The notes under the pieces: model-generated | Databases searched by the model: none | What the model was told of the DNA's origin: nothing | The model's input: only the letters and a program-made list of their open reading frames with translations | Shown: piece after piece, positions 6,091 through 9,920 of the stretch | Position numbering within the stretch: the stretch's first letter is position 1 | Layout: every line of letters starts with the position of its first letter | Origin: an uncultured Eubacteriales bacterium | GTDB lineage: Bacteria > Bacillota > Clostridia > Oscillospirales > CAG-272 | NCBI GenBank assembly: GCA_900545935.1 | Contig: URAP01000058.1 | Span: 1-9,920 of the forward strand | DNA: 9,920 bases | Direction of reading: 5' to 3' | Program-made: the position numbers and the translations under genes

Positions 6091-8442
6091 ATGAATCACA
6101 ACGCAGAAAAGCCCTCTTATGAGTTTAACGACGCGAAAAAAGAGGTGAAGATAACGAGATATAATACCGCGACTCCATGGATGAACTATCTCAGCAACGG
6201 CACCTTTCACACCATGATATCACAGGCGGGAGGCGGAGTTGCTTTTTACCGCTCTCCTCAGATATGGAGAATCAACCACTATCGCTTCTTCCATCTGCCC
6301 ACCGACCGCAGCGGCTTTTACGTATATATCAAGGACGGAGACCACATTTTCTGCCCGACCGCAGAGCCGGTATCCGAGAAGCCGGAGCATTGGTGCGCTA
6401 CTCACGGTATGGGCTATACAAAGTTTGAGTCCGAGCACAGAGGCATCAAGGCAGACCTGCGCTTCCATATCGGATATAAGGAGAATGCGCTCGTCTGGGA
6501 GCTTCATCTCACCTCCGACCGCGACCGCAAGATAAAGGTATTTCCGTATGTCGAGCTCGGAATGATGGAGTTCATGCGTGAGCTCCAGTGGCAGTGCTAC
6601 AACAAGCATCAGCTCTTTGTCTATACTCTCGACGATATTCTCGTATACAAGTACGGCGTTGAGAATCAGCCTCGCCCGAATGAGACTCCCCTTATCTATT
6701 TTGCGGCCGATGTTCCCGTCAGCGGCTACGACGGCGACCGTGATGAGTTTGTCGGCACATACCGCTCGGAGGAGAATCCCATCGGACTCGAGCAGGGCTG
6801 CACCGGCTCTACCCTTGCGGGCGGAGATCCTTGCTTTGCCTTTGAGACCGATATCGAGCTCAAGGCGGGAGAGGAGCGCCGCATCTGCTTCTTCCTCGGC
6901 GCAGCTATGGACGACGATGCTATCCGCACGTCGGTCGCTCACTGCCGCGAGAGCAGCTTTGTAGACGAGTCGTTTGCAGAGCTGTCCGAGCGTTGGAACG
7001 ACTATCTCGGTCATTTCTCCTGCTCGGTGCCCGACGAGAATTCGCAGCGCATGATCAATATCTGGAATCCCTATCAGGCAGAGCGCAACTTTCAGTTCTC
7101 GCGTAACCTCTCCTACTATGCAACCGGTACATTCCGCGGCGTAGGCTTCAGAGACACCGCGCAGGACGTGCTCTCCATGATCCCCTTCGATACTGCTCGC
7201 TCGCGCGAGAAGATCTGTCTGCTGCTCACACAGCAGTACGGAGACGGTCATGTAAATCACTATTTCTTCCCGACCGAGGGCTATGATCCCGTTACAAGCA
7301 TCCATTCCGACGACCATCTGTGGATAGTACACACCGTATATCAGCAGCTGCTCGAGGAGGGCAGCACCGACTTCCTTTCCGAGCGCGTCTCGTACTACGA
7401 CGGCGGCGAGGGTACCGTGCTCGAGCATATCAAGAGGTCTATCGACTTTACCATGGCGCATCTCGGCGAGCGCGGCTTCCCGCTCATGCTCCGCTCCGAC
7501 TGGAACGATCAGCTCTTCCGCGTCTGCCGTCAGGGCAAGGGCGAGAGCATTTGGACCGCAATGCAGTTCTGTCTCGTTCTCTCGGATATGGCAGCTATCT
7601 GCGACCTCATAGGCGAGGACGGACAGAAGTACCGCGACATCTATGAGAGTCAGAAAGCGAACATCAACGCCCGCGCATGGGACGGCGAGTGGTTCTGCCG
7701 CGCCGTTATGGATAACGGTAGATATCTCGGCTCCAAAAAGGAGGAGCAGGCAAAAATATGGCTGAACTCTCAGACATGGTCTGTTATCTCCGGCACCGCA
7801 GAGGGCGACCGCGGCGAGGTCTGCATGGAGAGCGTTCACCGCATCCTCAATACCGATATGGGTATCAAGAAGATCGATCCGTCCATCGACGGCTATCCGT
7901 CAAAGGAGGACCCGCTGACCAACTACAGCAAGGGCACGGGCGAGAACGGCGCTATCTTCTGCCATGCTAACACATGGGCGGTCATTGCGGAGTGCATGCT
8001 CGGTCACGGAAACCGCGCATATGAGTACTACAAAAAGCTGCTGCCGATGGAGGCACAGGCAAAGGTCGGCGAGTGGAGATACAAGGCTGAGCCGTATGTC
8101 TACTCCTCCAACATCATGGGACCCGAGTCGCTCCATTTCGGACTTGCAAACGTCAGCTGGCTTTCGGGAACCGCTGCATGGATGTATATTGCCGTAACGC
8201 AGTATATACTCGGCGTACGCGCCGCATGGAACGGTCTGCTCGTCGATCCGTGCATGCCCGATGAGTGGCAGGAGGCTTCGCTGACCCGCGTATTCCGCGG
8301 CACGCGCTATAATATCGCTCTCAAGCCCTCCGACGGAGAGGCGTACTATGTCGAGGACGGCAAGCGTGTCGACTCCTCCGTTATTGCACACGAGAGCGGA
8401 CGTAACGAGAGAAATATCACCTTCTATTATAAGAAGAAGTAA
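6091..8442 (+). CDS. GH94-family glycoside phosphorylase (cellobiose/chitobiose phosphorylase type)
   Basis: A 783-residue protein matching GH94 in length and domain order. These enzymes cleave a beta-glycoside with inorganic phosphate, with inversion, to give an alpha-sugar 1-phosphate and a shorter sugar. An N-terminal beta-sandwich holds TPWMNYLSNGTF (28-39) and the GGGVAFY / RINHYRF region (47-66), as in cellobiose and chitobiose phosphorylases. The catalytic barrel has TGTFRGVGFRDTAQD (345-359), SDWNDQL (469-475) with D473 as the expected general acid, CHANTWAVIAE (624-634) with a probable phosphate-binding H625, and LSGTAAWMY (691-699). There is no signal peptide, so it is cytoplasmic. 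Start at 6091 is chosen because TPWMNYL must be included; the ribosome site is poor. It follows the GH78-like gene by 66 bp. The acceptor sugar is unknown; cellobiose, laminaribiose and chitobiose types all remain possible. Confidence 0.9.
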   Translation: MNHNAEKPSYEFNDAKKEVKITRYNTATPWMNYLSNGTFHTMISQAGGGVAFYRSPQIWRINHYRFFHLPTDRSGFYVYIKDGDHIFCPTAEPVSEKPEHWCATHGMGYTKFESEHRGIKADLRFHIGYKENALVWELHLTSDRDRKIKVFPYVELGMMEFMRELQWQCYNKHQLFVYTLDDILVYKYGVENQPRPNETPLIYFAADVPVSGYDGDRDEFVGTYRSEENPIGLEQGCTGSTLAGGDPCFAFETDIELKAGEERRICFFLGAAMDDDAIRTSVAHCRESSFVDESFAELSERWNDYLGHFSCSVPDENSQRMINIWNPYQAERNFQFSRNLSYYATGTFRGVGFRDTAQDVLSMIPFDTARSREKICLLLTQQYGDGHVNHYFFPTEGYDPVTSIHSDDHLWIVHTVYQQLLEEGSTDFLSERVSYYDGGEGTVLEHIKRSIDFTMAHLGERGFPLMLRSDWNDQLFRVCRQGKGESIWTAMQFCLVLSDMAAICDLIGEDGQKYRDIYESQKANINARAWDGEWFCRAVMDNGRYLGSKKEEQAKIWLNSQTWSVISGTAEGDRGEVCMESVHRILNTDMGIKKIDPSIDGYPSKEDPLTNYSKGTGENGAIFCHANTWAVIAECMLGHGNRAYEYYKKLLPMEAQAKVGEWRYKAEPYVYSSNIMGPESLHFGLANVSWLSGTAAWMYIAVTQYILGVRAAWNGLLVDPCMPDEWQEASLTRVFRGTRYNIALKPSDGEAYYVEDGKRVDSSVIAHESGRNERNITFYYKKK

Positions 8443-8445
8443 TAT

Positions 8446-8549
8446 TCGGTCGGCTTTCCGCTGCATGATCGGCGCGGTCTGCCCGTGCCTGCGAGCAGTA
8501 CCGTGACACCGGCAGCGGACGGCGCGGTGCAGGGTCCCGCACCGACCGA
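8446..8549. repeat. Palindromic intergenic element after the GH94 gene
   Basis: TCGGTCGG (8446-8453) is the exact reverse complement of CCGACCGA (8542-8549). Nested inside, CCGCTG (8458-8463) pairs with CAGCGG (8513-8518), and CGGTGC (8525-8530) pairs with GCACCG (8539-8544). CGGCGCGGT occurs twice (8470-8478 and 8520-8528). It fills most of the 158-bp gap between the GH94 gene and the lipoprotein gene. There is no T-tract, so termination is unclear. Its size and inner motifs resemble the inverted repeat before pnp. Confidence 0.5.
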
Positions 8550-8600
8550 TGCTCTATGCTCCCGCCGTGTGCTCAGAGCGAAAAAAAGGAGATAAGAACT

Positions 8601-9032
8601 ATGAAAAAACGTTTTTTTCCGCTTCCCCTGCTGCTCGCCGTGCTTGTGCTGCTCTCTGCGTGCGGCGCAAGCGTTCCCGATGCCGAAAAGACGCTTACCG
8701 AGTCGCTGCTTTCGGCAATATCGGAGGAGGATTTTGCGGCTGCCGCCGAGCTGCTCGATTCCGAGAGCGGTCTCGACGAGAACAATATCCGCAGCTACAT
8801 TTATGCGCTTGAGGCGGAGACCGACTGCGATTTTTCAAACGGCGCACGTGTTGTAGGCTATACCGCATACGAGGATTATACCGACGAATCATCGCCTGAG
8901 GAGCAGCGCACGCTGCATAAGCTCAGGGCGGATATTAAGGTGGGCACCATGCCCTTTACTCTTATGGTCATTACAGTTGCAGAAGACACAGGTGTGTATG
9001 TCTATAACTTTGCCTTTGAGCAAAAACAATAA
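8601..9032 (+). CDS. Small secreted lipoprotein, function unknown
   Basis: A 143-residue protein with a classic lipoprotein signal: a basic start (MKKR), a hydrophobic run and the lipobox LSAC with the acylated cysteine at C21. The mature part is acidic (AEKTLTESLLSAISEEDFAAAAELLD) and ends in alternating hydrophobic strands (PFTLMVITV, GVYVYNFAF). A helix then a sheet recalls small NTF2-like or DUF-type lipoproteins of Clostridia, but I cannot assign a family. It should sit on the outer face of the membrane. The start at 8601 follows AAGGAG (8586-8591). An in-frame ATG at 8556 would add 15 residues before the signal peptide and is unlikely. It is followed by a terminator, so it may close the sugar-enzyme transcription unit or stand alone. 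No link to the neighbouring enzymes can be shown. Confidence 0.85.
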   Translation: MKKRFFPLPLLLAVLVLLSACGASVPDAEKTLTESLLSAISEEDFAAAAELLDSESGLDENNIRSYIYALEAETDCDFSNGARVVGYTAYEDYTDESSPEEQRTLHKLRADIKVGTMPFTLMVITVAEDTGVYVYNFAFEQKQ

Positions 9033-9068
9033 GCAGCATTAGCAGAAATAACGGTAATAATACCACCG

Positions 9069-9105
9069 AGGCGTCGAATGTGAAATCACATATTCGATGC
9101 CTTTT
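9069..9105 (+). terminator. Rho-independent terminator after the lipoprotein gene
   Basis: An 11-bp stem pairs 9069-9079 (AGGCGTCGAAT) with 9092-9102 (ATTCGATGCCT), with one G-U pair and a loop closed further by GTG/CAC. It is followed by TTTT at 9102-9105. It lies 36 bp after the lipoprotein stop and would end the upstream transcript. Confidence 0.75.
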
Positions 9106-9189
9106 GGGTATATATTGCTGCCGATGATGTTTGATGAATCGGATATGCAGTATATAATATGCTTTCAAAAGTCCTTTATCTTAAAAGGC

Positions 9190-9218
9190 TTTAATTATCA
9201 TTCTGAATATGGTATAAT
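9190..9218 (+). promoter_or_regulatory. Extended -10 promoter upstream of the GNAT gene
   Basis: A perfect TATAAT at 9213-9218 is preceded by TGG (9210-9212), an extended -10 element. A weak -35, TTTAAT (9190-9195), sits 17 bp upstream. The site follows the terminator at 9069-9105, so it probably opens a new transcription unit. Transcription would start near 9225, leaving a leader of about 205 nt before the GNAT start. Confidence 0.65.
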
Positions 9219-9223
9219 ACGAC

Positions 9224-9304
9224 ATGGCCGTGAAAAACGATTTGCTGCTTCTACTCAACTCGAGCGGACTGATGAAGCTTGTGATGTTGTATGAGGCTGA
9301 TTGA
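9224..9304 (+). CDS. Possible 26-residue Leu-rich leader peptide
   Basis: ATG at 9224 opens a 26-codon frame ending in TGA (9302-9304), beginning MAVKNDLLLLLNSSG. Residues 7-11 are five leucines written with five different codons (TTG, CTG, CTT, CTA, CTC). The ATG lies at the predicted transcription start, so translation would be essentially leaderless; there is no Shine-Dalgarno. It could be a leader peptide, a gene remnant or chance. I found no T-tract terminator between it and the GNAT gene, which argues against simple amino-acid attenuation. Confidence 0.2.
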   Translation: MAVKNDLLLLLNSSGLMKLVMLYEAD

Positions 9305-9430
9305 CAAGCCCGGTTTCTAATATGGCTTAGTCCCGATTTAGATATAGAATAATTTCGGACACGAAGCTTGCGAGTTCTGTGCCGTGCCTCTTCATCGCTG
9401 AAGAAAGGATGACTTTGAGAGGGCAATACT
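9305..9430 (+). other. Leader region of the GNAT gene
   Basis: This stretch is AT-richer than the surrounding genes and has no supported gene. Small hairpins are possible: AAGCC (9306-9310) / GGCTT (9324-9328), and TCTTCA (9389-9394) / TGAAGA (9399-9404) with a TCGC loop. GAAGCTTG occurs at 9363-9370 and also at 9274-9281. The ribosome site GAGAGGG (9417-9423) serves the gene at 9431. No known riboswitch or T-box motif was recognised. Confidence 0.35.
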
Positions 9431-9920
9431 ATGGAAATAAGAAAATTAAGAGCCGATGAGATACCCGGCGCGGCTGAGATACTTGCGCAAGGCAGGGAGC
9501 TGCTGCGCAGCCGAGGCATACCGCAGTGGCAGAGGGGCGATTATCCCGGCGTGCGCGAGCTGACCGAGGATGTCGCGCGCTGCGAAGCATATGCTGTCGA
9601 GGAGAGCGGAAGAATAGTTGCGAGCTTCGCTTTTTCGACAGCGGTCGACCCGTCGTATCTTCATCTTGAGTCCGGTGCATGGCTGACAGACGGGAGTCTT
9701 TATGCGACTGTTCACAGACTTGCGGTTTCGCCGGAGATGAGAGGACGCGGCGTCGCGGGCTTTATATATGCCGGAGCTTCCGAGCTTGCTCGGGCGCTCG
9801 GCGCGGCAAGCATTCGGGTCGACACCCATCCGCAGAATCTGTCGATGCAGAGAGCAATGACCAAGGCGGGCTTTGTTTTTTGCGGCGAGCTGCTGCTTGT
9901 CGAGGGAGATGAGGCGGGCG
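9431..9920 (+). CDS. GNAT-family N-acetyltransferase, 3' end cut off
   Basis: An open frame of 163 codons runs off the right edge without a stop. GNAT enzymes move an acetyl group from acetyl-CoA to an amine on a protein, antibiotic or metabolite. The N terminus MEIRKLRADEIPGAAEIL (1-18) is the usual GNAT opening strand and helix. Motif A is VHRLAVSPEMRGRGVAGFIY (94-113), with RGRGVA (104-109) as the acetyl-CoA pyrophosphate loop. NLSMQRAMTKAGF (136-148) is the typical motif B region, and CGEL follows. The usual family length is 150-180 residues, so the gene is nearly complete here. The start follows GAGAGGG (9417-9423) by 7 nt. It lies behind its own promoter and is probably unrelated to the sugar enzymes. 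The substrate is unknown. Confidence 0.9.
   Translation, partial: MEIRKLRADEIPGAAEILAQGRELLRSRGIPQWQRGDYPGVRELTEDVARCEAYAVEESGRIVASFAFSTAVDPSYLHLESGAWLTDGSLYATVHRLAVSPEMRGRGVAGFIYAGASELARALGAASIRVDTHPQNLSMQRAMTKAGFVFCGELLLVEGDEAG

Noticed and set aside
6220..7839. 539-codon minus-strand frame opposite the GH94 gene
   Set aside because: Long only because plus-strand codons avoid antisense stops; the GH94 motifs are clear on the plus strand.
8556..8600. Earlier in-frame ATG for the lipoprotein
   Set aside because: It would place 15 residues before the signal peptide and has no ribosome site; 8601 has AAGGAG at proper spacing.
9097..9294. 65-codon plus-strand frame beginning in the terminator
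   Set aside because: Its start lies inside the terminator stem, there is no ribosome site, and the composition is not protein-like.
9301..9323. TTGACA followed by TAATAT as a second GNAT promoter
   Set aside because: The spacing between the hexamers is only 11 bp, too short for a sigma-A promoter.
9221..9430. T-box or known riboswitch in the GNAT leader
   Set aside because: No T-box AGGGTGGNACCGCG motif, no recognisable conserved riboswitch core, and no T-tract terminator before the gene.
9181..9519. 112-codon minus-strand frame over the GNAT leader and start
   Set aside because: It overlaps the convincing GNAT N terminus and promoter, and has no family features.
1..9920. CRISPR array, tRNA, rRNA, insertion sequence or phage genes
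   Set aside because: No regular spaced repeats, cloverleaf-like segments, rRNA-like stretches, transposase or integrase frames were seen on either strand.

Overview
The window looks like chromosome from a gut-type Clostridia (Firmicutes), most like the Oscillospiraceae/Ruminococcaceae. Support comes from the rpsO-pnp order, strong AGGAGG-type ribosome binding sites, GC-rich codon choice with heavy use of GAG, AAG and CGC/CGT, and a locus of cytoplasmic carbohydrate enzymes. All convincing genes are on the plus strand. The long antisense reading frames are shadows of the codon bias.

Layout: (1) 1-119, the 3' end of an unrecognised gene with an acidic tail. (2) 120-327, a spacer with a stem-loop, a probable promoter and a structured leader in front of rpsO. 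(3) 328-594, rpsO (ribosomal protein S15). (4) 595-996, an RNA-rich gap holding a 12-bp hairpin, a possible attenuator (two mutually exclusive pairings ending in a T-tract hairpin) and a large inverted repeat just before pnp. (5) 997-3153, pnp (polynucleotide phosphorylase). (6) 3274-4086, a TIM-barrel sugar isomerase/epimerase. (7) 4306-6024, a short GH78-like (alpha-L-rhamnosidase family) protein. (8) 6091-8442, a GH94-type glycoside phosphorylase. (9) 8601-9032, a small lipoprotein, followed by a terminator. (10) 9106-9430, an AT-richer gap with a promoter and a tiny Leu-rich frame. (11) 9431 to the end, a GNAT acetyltransferase cut by the window edge.

How the genes work together: rpsO and pnp form a translation/RNA-decay block, and the gap between them resembles in layout (not in sequence) the regulated rpsO-pnp gap of E. 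coli. The isomerase, GH78-like and GH94 genes form a plausible cytoplasmic glycoside-breakdown set: none has a signal peptide, and phosphorolysis would give a sugar 1-phosphate. No transporter or regulator for this set is in view.

The least expected signals are a change of codon style inside rpsO (mosaic gene or assembly join), the layered RNA structure before pnp, and two intergenic palindromes of about 105 bp that share inner motifs at the same offsets. I saw no phage, transposase, CRISPR, tRNA or rRNA features, and no clear evidence of a wholly new multi-gene system.
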